The position numbers were made by a program, and so were the translations under genes. Positions 1 through 6,775 of a stretch of DNA of 10,756 nt are shown here, in pieces. The notes under the pieces are model-generated. The model worked only from the letters and a program-made list of their open reading frames with translations, was not told where the DNA came from and ran no database searches. Origin of the DNA: Bacteroidales bacterium UBA1187. GTDB lineage: Bacteria > Bacteroidota > Bacteroidia > Bacteroidales > Paludibacteraceae. The DNA is taken from contig DBYL01000026.1 of assembly GCA_002309835.1 (NCBI GenBank), positions 6,686 through 17,441 of the forward strand. Direction: 5' to 3'. Numbering within the stretch: position 1 is the first letter of the stretch; every line of letters starts with the position of its first letter.

Positions 1-2396
1 GAACCATCGAAATACTCGTTGAAGAGACGGATGATCGCCTCATCCTTCGGGCTATATACCTCACCCCAGTTGGCATAGCCAACGAGATAGATATTATTGG
101 CATCATACGGCGCAATGAGCACCTCTTTCTTGGTCACCTGCTCGTCCTCTATGCGTTTTGCCGGTTCACGTTTGCTTGCATCCGCTTTGGCGAGGATACG
201 AGAGGATTGCAACATCTCTTTCACTTCTTTCTCGCTCAGCGGGCCGAAGTACTCTACTCGCTCTACAGCCGGCAGTAAGGCACGCAGGTTAGCCAGTACC
301 CCCTCAGCATTGAGTTGGTTCATCAGTGCCGGTGTCATCGTACGTTGCTGCACCGCAGCAGCACCAAATCTACCATACTCCATGAGGCGAGAGAAACAAG
401 CGCGTTGCTCACTCTTAGCGTCATTATGCGACTTGATATTATCTTTTATGAGTTCCTTGAGGATTGCCTCGTCCGGCTTAGCCGTAAGCAGTTGGTTCTC
501 CAGCAGCTGCAGTGCGTCCGCCAGGGTCTCCTGTAAACCGTACACACCCATCTCAATGTCATTCTCTCCGACATATGTCCACGCCTCTGCTGCGAGGTAG
601 TAGAGTTGGGTCTTATATTGCTCAGCCGTCAAGTCAGCAGTACCAAGGTAATCTAACATATTCCCCGCGAAATCCAGTTTCGCATCCTGGTCACTACCCT
701 TACCGATGACGAAGTTCAGTTGGGCAAGTTCGTTCTCTTTGTTCTGACGATAGAGCAGTTCAACGCCGTTATCCAACGTGCTGACACTCAGGTCTTTATG
801 GAAATTCAGGAACTGCGGTTTCTGGCGCTCCGCTTTCATCGCAAGCAGGTCGGTACAGAACTGCGACTGCGCGTCACGGTTCATCTCAATCGGCGTGATA
901 GCCGGTTTCTCCACCTTCTCAGGGTTGGTGTCTTTATCGCTCTGTTCCTTATATACGCAAACATAGTTATCACGCAGATAAGCGTTAGCCACGCGGACGA
1001 TATCCTCTTTAGTCAGGGCATCCAGGCGGTCAAGACGGCGAACGACATCCTCGTACGGGATCTGATAGATGAAGGAGTTCATCATCGTATACGTACGATT
1101 GCGGTTGTTCTGCTGACCGATGAGTTCGTTGCGCTTCATATTACGGATGATGGCCTTGAGCAGTTCATCAGAGAACTCGCCTTTCTTGAGTTTCTCTACT
1201 TCCGCGAGAAGCAGTTGGCGCACCTCGTCCAGGCTCTGCTGGTCTTTCGGCGAACCGATGATATAATAGGTAGAGAAGTCATTGCCGCCTTCGAGGTAGT
1301 CCTCAGCGCTCAGCAGTGCTTGTTTCTGCACGATATCGATATCCATCAGACCGCACTTACCATTCTGCATCACTGCGCTCATCAGATCCAGCGCATCTTT
1401 GTCTTCGTGACGCATGTTCGGCAATTTCCAAGCCATCCACAGTTGCGGGCTCTCTTTGCCTAATACGACTGTATCTTTCGGAGCAGTCAAGTCTGCTTGT
1501 TCCGGTTGCTCAAACGGCGGAATATCGCGGGCTTCCCAGTTACCGAAATACTTATCAATGATCTTAATAGCATGATCGTAATCGAAATCACCGGCCAGAC
1601 AGATCGCTACGTTATTCGGACGATAATACGTCTGGTAGAACTGCTTGATATTCTTCAGGCTCGGGTTCTTGAGGTCCTCTTGCGTACCGAGAACGGTGTG
1701 CTGACGATACGGGATATTGGGATACAGCAGTTGGTTAATCGCCAGATCCACTTTCTCTACATCCATGGTGGAATACATGTTAAACTCCTCATAGACGGTC
1801 TCGAGCTCCGTATGGAAGCCGCGTACGACGAGATTCTGGAAGCGGTCGGACTCGATCATCGCCCAGCGCGTCAACTCTCCGGCAGGGATCACCTCGTGAT
1901 AGCAGGTACGCTCATTGCCGGTGAAGGCATTAACACCTGTCGCACCGATAGCACCCATGAGTTTGTCGAACTCATTCGCTACCGCGATCTTGGAGTTCTC
2001 ATAGGAGAAGGAGTCGATGAGATGATAGATCGCCTTGCGCTCAGCAGGATCGGTCGTTGCACCATAAAGCTCATAGAGCGAATCGATGGCATTGAGGTTC
2101 GGAACCTCTTTCTCGTAATCGGTAGTACCATACGACTTCGTACCCTTGAACATGATGTGCTCCTGGTAGTGCGCCAGACCCGTGGACTCCAGCGGATCGT
2201 TCTGTCCACCGGCACGCACGGCGATAAACGTCTGGATCTCCGGTTTCTCTTTGTTCTGACTCAGATAAACGGTAAGTCCGTTATCCAATGTGTAGATACG
2301 CGTCTGCAGAGGATCACCTTCTACAGTACGATACGAATACTTCTGGCAGGAGCTCATCAGAGCCACTGCAGCCAAAAAGACAAATAGTTTTTTCAT
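1..2396 (-). CDS. M16-family zinc metallopeptidase, predicted lipoprotein (3' end outside window)
   Basis: This is a pitrilysin/insulinase-type peptidase; about 798 residues are visible and the C-terminus lies beyond the left edge. The N-terminus (MKKLFVFLAAVALMSSC) is a lipoprotein signal peptide with the acylated cysteine at Cys17, so an envelope location is inferred. The inverted zinc motif HxxEH is present as H76-Y-Q-E79-H80. The E-x6-E pair that supplies the third ligand is E197/E204 in ELETVYEE. The gap from H80 to E197 is longer than the classical 76 residues; as I recall, Bacteroidota members carry an extra helical segment there, here about residues 95-135. A second M16-like half follows, containing stretches such as YYRPNNVAICLAGDF. 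It starts 4 nt after the folD stop with no evident ribosome-binding site, so it is probably translated as the last visible gene of the ffh operon. The substrate cannot be told from sequence. The family call is secure; lipidation is likely. Confidence 0.93.
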   Translation of the reverse strand, partial: MKKLFVFLAAVALMSSCQKYSYRTVEGDPLQTRIYTLDNGLTVYLSQNKEKPEIQTFIAVRAGGQNDPLESTGLAHYQEHIMFKGTKSYGTTDYEKEVPNLNAIDSLYELYGATTDPAERKAIYHLIDSFSYENSKIAVANEFDKLMGAIGATGVNAFTGNERTCYHEVIPAGELTRWAMIESDRFQNLVVRGFHTELETVYEEFNMYSTMDVEKVDLAINQLLYPNIPYRQHTVLGTQEDLKNPSLKNIKQFYQTYYRPNNVAICLAGDFDYDHAIKIIDKYFGNWEARDIPPFEQPEQADLTAPKDTVVLGKESPQLWMAWKLPNMRHEDKDALDLMSAVMQNGKCGLMDIDIVQKQALLSAEDYLEGGNDFSTYYIIGSPKDQQSLDEVRQLLLAEVEKLKKGEFSDELLKAIIRNMKRNELIGQQNNRNRTYTMMNSFIYQIPYEDVVRRLDRLDALTKEDIVRVANAYLRDNYVCVYKEQSDKDTNPEKVEKPAITPIEMNRDAQSQFCTDLLAMKAERQKPQFLNFHKDLSVSTLDNGVELLYRQNKENELAQLNFVIGKGSDQDAKLDFAGNMLDYLGTADLTAEQYKTQLYYLAAEAWTYVGENDIEMGVYGLQETLADALQLLENQLLTAKPDEAILKELIKDNIKSHNDAKSEQRACFSRLMEYGRFGAAAVQQRTMTPALMNQLNAEGVLANLRALLPAVERVEYFGPLSEKEVKEMLQSSRILAKADASKREPAKRIEDEQVTKKEVLIAPYDANNIYLVGYANWGEVYSPKDEAIIRLFNEYFDG

Positions 2397-2400
2397 TATC

Positions 2401-3306
2401 TTAATCATTATGTTGATTGTAAGCTTGGAGTGTATTCTGCAGCAGGCTGACGATGGTCATCGGGCCTACTCCACCCGGCACGGGCGTGATAGCAGCGGCG
2501 ATAGGCGCCACGTGCTCGAAATCGACATCACCGACGAGTCTATAGCCACGCGGAGAAGAAGGATCGTCTATGCGATTGATGCCGACGTCAATGACGGTTG
2601 TTCCGGGACGAACCATCTCAGCCGTCAGCAGGTTCGGGCAACCAGCTGCCACGATGATGATATCTGCGGTGAGACAGATGGACTTTAAATCTTGGGTCTT
2701 TGAATGGCAGACGGTCACCGTAGCATCTCCCAACGAAGCGGCACTCATGCCCGGCAGAGACAGATACGGGCGTTGCATGAGAAGCATCGCGATAGGTTTG
2801 CCGACGATATTCGAACGACCGATGACCACTACATGCTTGCCTTCCGTGGGGATAGCATAACGCGCTAAGAGCTCGCGTATTCCGCGCGGCGTAGCACTAA
2901 CGATTGAGGGCAAGCCCTGTACGGTACGGCCTACGTTCTCCGGTGTGAGACCGTCTACATCCTTGCGATAATCGATAGCCGAGAGGATCGTCAGTTCATT
3001 GATGTGCTCCGGCAGCGGCAGTTGCACGATGAAGCCATCGATAGAAGGGTCGCTATTGAGGCGATGGACCTCCGTAAGCAAGGTCTGCTCCGTGATCTCC
3101 TGCGGATACGCAATCTTCTCCGCCTCGATGCCTACTTCCGCGCAGGCCTTGAGTTTATTCGCCACATAGGTCTCGGAAGCAGGATTATGGCCGACGATGA
3201 CTACTGCCAACTTCGGAGCACGCTTACCGGCCGCCTTGAGGGCTTCCACCTCTGCGCGTAACTCGCCACGAATCGTTTGGGCTATTTGTTTTCCGTCTAA
3301 TATCAT
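2401..3306 (-). CDS. folD: Bifunctional methylenetetrahydrofolate dehydrogenase / methenyltetrahydrofolate cyclohydrolase FolD
   Basis: FolD oxidises 5,10-methylene-THF with NADP and hydrolyses the methenyl form to 10-formyl-THF in the cytoplasm, supplying purine synthesis and initiator Met-tRNA formylation. Catalytic residues are visible: Tyr47 and Lys51 (SETYVANK), Gln95 (VQLPLP) and Asp118 (KDVDGL). The dinucleotide-binding loop reads VVIGRSNIVGKP, and the C-terminal signature PVPGGVGPMT is intact. At 301 residues it is of normal family length. An in-frame start eight codons upstream (3330) is possible, but I chose the ATG at 3306: the family normally begins close to the (I/L)DGK motif, and this ATG overlaps the stop of the upstream gene as ATGA, the usual sign of translational coupling. 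A purine-rich AAGAAGA precedes it. A short extra segment around PYLSLPGMSAASLG lies after the NADP loop. Nothing suggests loss of function. Confidence 0.96.
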   Translation of the reverse strand: MILDGKQIAQTIRGELRAEVEALKAAGKRAPKLAVVIVGHNPASETYVANKLKACAEVGIEAEKIAYPQEITEQTLLTEVHRLNSDPSIDGFIVQLPLPEHINELTILSAIDYRKDVDGLTPENVGRTVQGLPSIVSATPRGIRELLARYAIPTEGKHVVVIGRSNIVGKPIAMLLMQRPYLSLPGMSAASLGDATVTVCHSKTQDLKSICLTADIIIVAAGCPNLLTAEMVRPGTTVIDVGINRIDDPSSPRGYRLVGDVDFEHVAPIAAAITPVPGGVGPMTIVSLLQNTLQAYNQHND

Positions 3307-3785
3307 TCTTCTTTCTTGCTTTTTTTCCATATTTGCAGATTACGCCAGATCTCTTTCCACTCGCGCTGGGTGATATACCACTCATCTCTCTTACGCGGCG
3401 GACGATATACAGGGCGTGTATCGATCTGTACATTACGGCGCAGCGAATCGACATTTAGCGCTTGAGCAATACTGTCGCTCAGCAGCAGAGCATCCTGCTC
3501 TTCCACCTTATGAATACGCAACTCATCCACCGTCATCTCGGTTGTCGGATCATCATTCGGCATCGCTTTTATCTCCCGTACTATCAGTCGTACCAAGAAG
3601 AAAAGGCCGACACATACGCCCACGATTATGGCCGTCATCAGACCATAATAGGCCTGCTTGTCTTTCATGCGCAATGCCCCACCAAGACCTCTGTTTCGCT
3701 CGTTCGGTCCTATATGGTGGTGATGATGATGCTTCTTCTTTTTCGCATCCTCCCATCCCGGCTGGTATGTGCTGTTCTCTGCCAT
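3303..3785 (-). CDS. Small single-pass membrane protein of unknown function with natural hexahistidine run
   Basis: I do not recognise this 160-residue protein. Seen directly: a hydrophilic N-terminus with four lysines then six consecutive histidines (residues 15-24, KKKKHHHHHH); a basic stretch (NERNRG); one hydrophobic segment at about residues 47-65 (YGLMTAIIVGVCVGLFFLV) flanked by basic residues; an acidic middle; and a basic, tryptophan-rich C-terminus (EWYITQREWKEIWRNLQIW). There is no signal peptidase site, so the segment is probably a membrane anchor; which side the N-terminus faces is uncertain. The start overlaps the ffh stop as TAATG and the end overlaps folD as ATGA, so it should be co-translated with both. 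A later start at Met40 would remove the His run, but the coupling favours Met1. The His run could bind divalent metal, but that is only inference. Real gene: likely; function: unknown. Confidence 0.8.
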   Translation of the reverse strand: MAENSTYQPGWEDAKKKKHHHHHHIGPNERNRGLGGALRMKDKQAYYGLMTAIIVGVCVGLFFLVRLIVREIKAMPNDDPTTEMTVDELRIHKVEEQDALLLSDSIAQALNVDSLRRNVQIDTRPVYRPPRKRDEWYITQREWKEIWRNLQIWKKSKKEE

Positions 3786-5083
3786 TAACGGCGTCTCATC
3801 TGTTGTACTTTCTTCATCATCTTCGAGGTCTGCTCGAATTGCTTGAGGAAGCGGTTAAGGGCTACGATATCTACTCCTGCACCCTTGGCGATGCGGTTCT
3901 TACGGCTTCCGTTGAGCAGGCTCGGGTTCGCACGCTCCGCAGGGGTCATGGAGTTGATCATCGCTTCGATAGGTTTGAACGCATCATCGCTTACTTCGAC
4001 ATTCTTGAGCGCTTTATCCATACCCGGGATCATGCCCATGAGGTCCTTCATCGAACCCATCTTTTTGATCTGGTTGAGCTGACCGAGGAAATCATTGAAG
4101 TCAAATTGATTATGGGCGATCTTCTTGCTGATACGACGTGCTTCGGCTTCGTCATACTGCTCTTGCGCACGTTCTACGAGGCTGACTACGTCACCCATAC
4201 CGAGGATACGGTCTGCCATACGAGCCGGATGGAAGACATCGAGCGCCTCCATCTTCTCGCCTGTACCTATGAATTTAATAGGTTTATTGACTACCGAGCG
4301 GATAGAGAGCGCTGCACCACCGCGGGCATCGCCGTCAAGTTTGGTGAGTACCACGCCATCGAAGTCGAGACGGTCATTGAACTCCTTAGCCGTATTGACA
4401 GCATCCTGACCGGTCATAGCATCTACGACGAAGAGCGTCTCGGAAGGATTGATAGCCGACTTGATAGCTGCTATCTCGGTCATCATCTGTTCATCTACAG
4501 CCAGACGACCTGCGGTATCGACGATCACTACATCGTATCCGAACTTACGGGCTTCAGCGATCGCTTCTTGCGCTTTCTTCACCGGATTTGACTCCTCTTC
4601 AGCCGTATAAACCTTTGCGTTGATTTGCTCTCCGAGCACGCGAAGTTGCTCAATAGCAGCCGGACGATACACGTCGCAGGCTACAAGCATCACTTTCTTG
4701 CCTTTCTTGGTCTGAAGATAATTCGCGAGTTTGGAAGCAAAGGTGGTCTTACCCGAACCTTGCAAACCTGCCATAAGGATGACTGCAGGCGACCCCTTGA
4801 GGTTGATCTCCTGCGCTTCACCGCCCATCAACTCAGCGAGTTCGTCATGAGTGATCTTCACCATCAACTGGCCCGGACGCACTGCCGTAATGACATTCTG
4901 GCCCAGCGCTTTCTCCTTCACTTGGTCCGTGAACTGCTTCGCCGTCTTATAGTTCACATCGGCTTCTAACAGCGCTTTACGGATGTCCTTGACTGTCTCC
5001 GCGATATTGATTTCGGTGATACGACCTTCACCTTTGAGAATTTTAAACGAGCGTTCTAATCTTTCTGATAAATTATCGAACAT
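3785..5083 (-). CDS. ffh: Signal recognition particle GTPase Ffh
   Basis: Ffh (SRP54) binds signal sequences emerging from the ribosome together with SRP RNA and hands the complex to FtsY at the inner membrane. At 432 residues it has the family's usual length. The N domain spans about residues 1-95. The G domain carries the P-loop GLQGSGKTT (Lys112), the switch motif DTAGRL (Asp189) and the specificity motif TKLD (Thr247 to Asp250) followed by GDARGG. The methionine-rich M domain follows from about residue 300, with GMIPGM and the RNA-binding SRKNRIAKGAG segment. The reading frame stays open upstream for another 76 codons, but those would run through the promoter and antisense to gltX. The ATG at 5083 begins the family-typical MFDNLSERL and has a GGAG four bases upstream. 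It is the first gene of the leftward operon. Confidence 0.97.
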   Translation of the reverse strand: MFDNLSERLERSFKILKGEGRITEINIAETVKDIRKALLEADVNYKTAKQFTDQVKEKALGQNVITAVRPGQLMVKITHDELAELMGGEAQEINLKGSPAVILMAGLQGSGKTTFASKLANYLQTKKGKKVMLVACDVYRPAAIEQLRVLGEQINAKVYTAEEESNPVKKAQEAIAEARKFGYDVVIVDTAGRLAVDEQMMTEIAAIKSAINPSETLFVVDAMTGQDAVNTAKEFNDRLDFDGVVLTKLDGDARGGAALSIRSVVNKPIKFIGTGEKMEALDVFHPARMADRILGMGDVVSLVERAQEQYDEAEARRISKKIAHNQFDFNDFLGQLNQIKKMGSMKDLMGMIPGMDKALKNVEVSDDAFKPIEAMINSMTPAERANPSLLNGSRKNRIAKGAGVDIVALNRFLKQFEQTSKMMKKVQQMRRR

Positions 5084-5087
5084 AATA

Positions 5088-5091
5088 CTCC
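5088..5091 (-). promoter_or_regulatory. Shine-Dalgarno-like site of ffh
   Basis: On the minus strand GGAG lies four bases before the ffh ATG at 5083. It is the clearest ribosome-binding site in the window, where most starts lack one, and it supports 5083 over the upstream in-frame ATG. Confidence 0.5.
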
Positions 5092-5107
5092 AAATTAAAT
5101 TGCGGCG

Positions 5108-5139
5108 CAAAGGTAAGCAATTTTTCTCACATACGCAAG
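5108..5139 (-). promoter_or_regulatory. Bacteroidota-type promoter of the ffh operon
   Basis: On the minus strand a TACCTTTG box (5115 to 5108) matches the Bacteroidota -7 consensus TAnnTTTG in full. CTTG (5139 to 5136), three of four bases of the -33 box TTTG, lies 20 nt upstream. Transcription should begin around 5103, giving a leader of only about 20 nt before the ATG at 5083. The motif is seen directly; use as a promoter is inferred from the known consensus and its position. Confidence 0.8.
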
Positions 5140-5154
5140 TTTTTACGGATATTA

Positions 5155-5170
5155 TTTGCATAAATGCAAA
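5155..5170. repeat. 16-bp palindrome over the gltX -33 box, possible operator
   Basis: TTTGCAT-AA-ATGCAAA is a perfect 7-bp inverted repeat with a two-base centre. It covers the -33 TTTG of the gltX promoter and part of its spacer, and lies 16 bp from the -33 box of the divergent ffh promoter. A dimeric regulator bound here would block gltX, but the region is A/T-rich and no regulator is encoded nearby, so the operator role is speculative. Confidence 0.4.
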
Positions 5171-5186
5171 AAATGTTGTACCTTTG
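5155..5186 (+). promoter_or_regulatory. Bacteroidota-type promoter of gltX-recQ
   Basis: TTTG at 5155-5158 and TACCTTTG at 5179-5186 are full matches to the Bacteroidota -33 and -7 boxes, with a 20 nt spacer, the same as at the divergent ffh promoter. The expected transcription start is near 5191, leaving a leader of about 16 nt before the ATG at 5207. No Shine-Dalgarno sequence is evident in that leader. Confidence 0.85.
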
Positions 5187-5206
5187 CACCCGCAATTGAG
5201 TTTATT

Positions 5207-6775
5207 ATGGAAAGAAGAGTAAGAGTTCGTTTTGCGCCGAGTCCAACAGGCGCGCTGCACATCGGCGGTGTCCGCACTGCCTTGTATAACTATCTTTTTG
5301 CCCGTCAGCACGGCGGTGATATGTTACTGCGTATCGAAGATACGGATAGCACGCGTTTCGTGCCCGGAGCAGAGGAATATATCTTGGAGGCTTTAGATTG
5401 GTTAGGCATCGGAATAGACGAAGGTCTGCGCGCTGCTAAAGGTGAAGGGTTAAAGGTGAAAGGTGAAAGGAAGATTGAGATTGAAGCCATCGGCGAGCAC
5501 GGTCCTTACCGTCAATCGGAGCGCCGCGAGATCTATCATAAGTACGTGAAGCAGTTGTTAGACAGCGGTCATGCGTATGTCGCTTTTGATACGCCTGAGG
5601 AACTGGAAGCCAAGCGCGCACAGATACCTAATTTCCAGTACGACGCTCGTACGCGTATGGAGATGCGCAACTCGCTGACCATGCCTGCGGAAGAGGTAAA
5701 ACGTCTGGTAAATGGCGGAGAGAAATACGTTGTTCGCTTCAAGGTAGAGCCGAACGAGGACGTGCATGTACATGACCTCATTCGCGGAGAAGTAGTCATC
5801 AACAGCAATATTCTTGATGATAAAGTGCTGTATAAGTCGGCGGACGACCTGCCTACATACCACCTCGCGAACATCGTGGACGACCACCTCATGGAGATCA
5901 GTCACGTTATCCGCGGTGAGGAGTGGTTACCATCCGCTCCGCTGCACGTGCTGCTCTACCGCGCCTTCGGATGGCAAGATACAATGCCGGAATTTGCGCA
6001 TCTGCCCTTGCTGCTTAAGCCCGATGGAAATGGCAAACTGAGCAAGCGTGACGGAGACCGTCTCGGTTTCCCTGTCTTCCCGCTCGAGTTCCACAATGAG
6101 AAAGACGGCACCGTCAGCAGCGGTTACCGCGAGAGCGGTTATCTGCCAGAGGCAGTGATTAACTTCCTCGCGTTGTTAGGCTGGCACGGAAGCGGCGATC
6201 AGGAGCTTTATACGATGGAGGAACTGATTAAGGATTTCTCGCTGGATCGCGTGTCGAAGTCGGGTGCTAAGTTCGACTACGAGAAGGGTAAATGGTTCAA
6301 CCACCAATATTTGCAGCAACGCAGCGATGAGGAACTGGCACAGATGTTCCTGCCTGTCCTCAAAGAGCACGGTATTGAGAACCCGGATCTGGCGCTGGTA
6401 GCCAAGGTTATCGGACTTACCAAAGACCGCGTGAACTTTGTTCCGGAGCTTTGGGAGCAGACCAATTATTTCTTTGTGGCTCCTACGGAGTACGATGAGA
6501 AATCCTTAGCGAAACGCTGGAAAGAGGACTCGCCGCGACATATGAAAGAGCTGTTGGAGATCCTCGAAAATGTGCCTACGTGGGACGCGGAGACCTTAGA
6601 CGGCATCGTCATGGGTTGGATTGCTGAGAAAGAGTACGGCGTAGGCATCGTGATGAATGCCTTCCGTATCTGTCTGGTCGGTGCGGCGCGCGGCGTACAT
6701 ATCTGGGCCATCACCGATGTGCTCGGTAAAGAAGAAACTCTCAAACGTGTAAAAGACGCTTTGGCGCGCCTATGA
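5207..6775 (+). CDS. gltX: Glutamyl-tRNA synthetase GltX
   Basis: This class I synthetase charges tRNA(Glu) with glutamate in the cytoplasm. The HIGH-type motif is HIGG at residues 18-21 in FAPSPTGALHIGG, and the KMSKS-type motif is KLSKR at residues 277-281. RIEDTDSTRF, GPYRQSERREIY, VIRGEEWLPSAP and the C-terminal anticodon-binding half are all recognisable. At 522 residues it is slightly long: residues about 75-95 form a low-complexity, Lys/Glu-rich insertion (KGEGLKVKGERK) encoded by a heptamer repeat, between LGIGIDEG and GEHGPYRQSER, where relatives as I recall them have only a few residues. The frame is open upstream to 5156, but that start lies inside the promoter; the ATG at 5207 gives the normal MERRVRVRFAPSP start. 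Its stop overlaps the recQ start as ATGA. Identity is certain; whether the insertion affects activity is unknown. Confidence 0.97.
   Translation: MERRVRVRFAPSPTGALHIGGVRTALYNYLFARQHGGDMLLRIEDTDSTRFVPGAEEYILEALDWLGIGIDEGLRAAKGEGLKVKGERKIEIEAIGEHGPYRQSERREIYHKYVKQLLDSGHAYVAFDTPEELEAKRAQIPNFQYDARTRMEMRNSLTMPAEEVKRLVNGGEKYVVRFKVEPNEDVHVHDLIRGEVVINSNILDDKVLYKSADDLPTYHLANIVDDHLMEISHVIRGEEWLPSAPLHVLLYRAFGWQDTMPEFAHLPLLLKPDGNGKLSKRDGDRLGFPVFPLEFHNEKDGTVSSGYRESGYLPEAVINFLALLGWHGSGDQELYTMEELIKDFSLDRVSKSGAKFDYEKGKWFNHQYLQQRSDEELAQMFLPVLKEHGIENPDLALVAKVIGLTKDRVNFVPELWEQTNYFFVAPTEYDEKSLAKRWKEDSPRHMKELLEILENVPTWDAETLDGIVMGWIAEKEYGVGIVMNAFRICLVGAARGVHIWAITDVLGKEETLKRVKDALARL
5440..5470 (+). repeat. Heptamer tandem repeat (AGGTGAA-type) inside gltX
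   Basis: Four 7-bp units lie end to end: AGGTGAA, GGGTTAA, AGGTGAA, AGGTGAA, followed by a partial AGG. They encode KGEGLKVKGER of GltX. Because seven is not a multiple of three, gain or loss of one unit would shift the gltX frame; only changes by three units stay in frame. The repeat sits in the region that appears inserted compared with relatives. Confidence 0.8.

Noticed and set aside
720..2387. Two long plus-strand open frames (720-1463 and 1497-2387)
   Set aside because: Both are antisense to the M16 peptidase, whose zinc motif and full-length frame are clear; no promoter or start context supports them.
3307..3330. FolD start eight codons upstream
   Set aside because: Family members begin near (I/L)DGK, and the ATG at 3306 makes the ATGA overlap with the upstream stop.
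3722..3739. Vector or expression-tag contamination suggested by six histidines
   Set aside because: The run is inside a native overlapping gene cluster, with mixed His codons and no cloning-site or vector sequence around it.
3416..4591. Open frame of 391 codons on the plus strand opposite ffh and the His-run gene
   Set aside because: It lies antisense to clearly identified genes and is in codon register with ffh. Its translation resembles no known family and is explained by the codon use of the real gene.
5156..5206. GltX start at 5156
   Set aside because: This ATG lies inside the -33 box of the promoter, so it would not be transcribed from it; MERRVRVRF at 5207 fits the family.
5084..5311. 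N-terminally extended Ffh starting at 5311
   Set aside because: The extension would cross the ffh promoter and run antisense to gltX. The family starts at MFDNLSERL (5083), which has a GGAG upstream.
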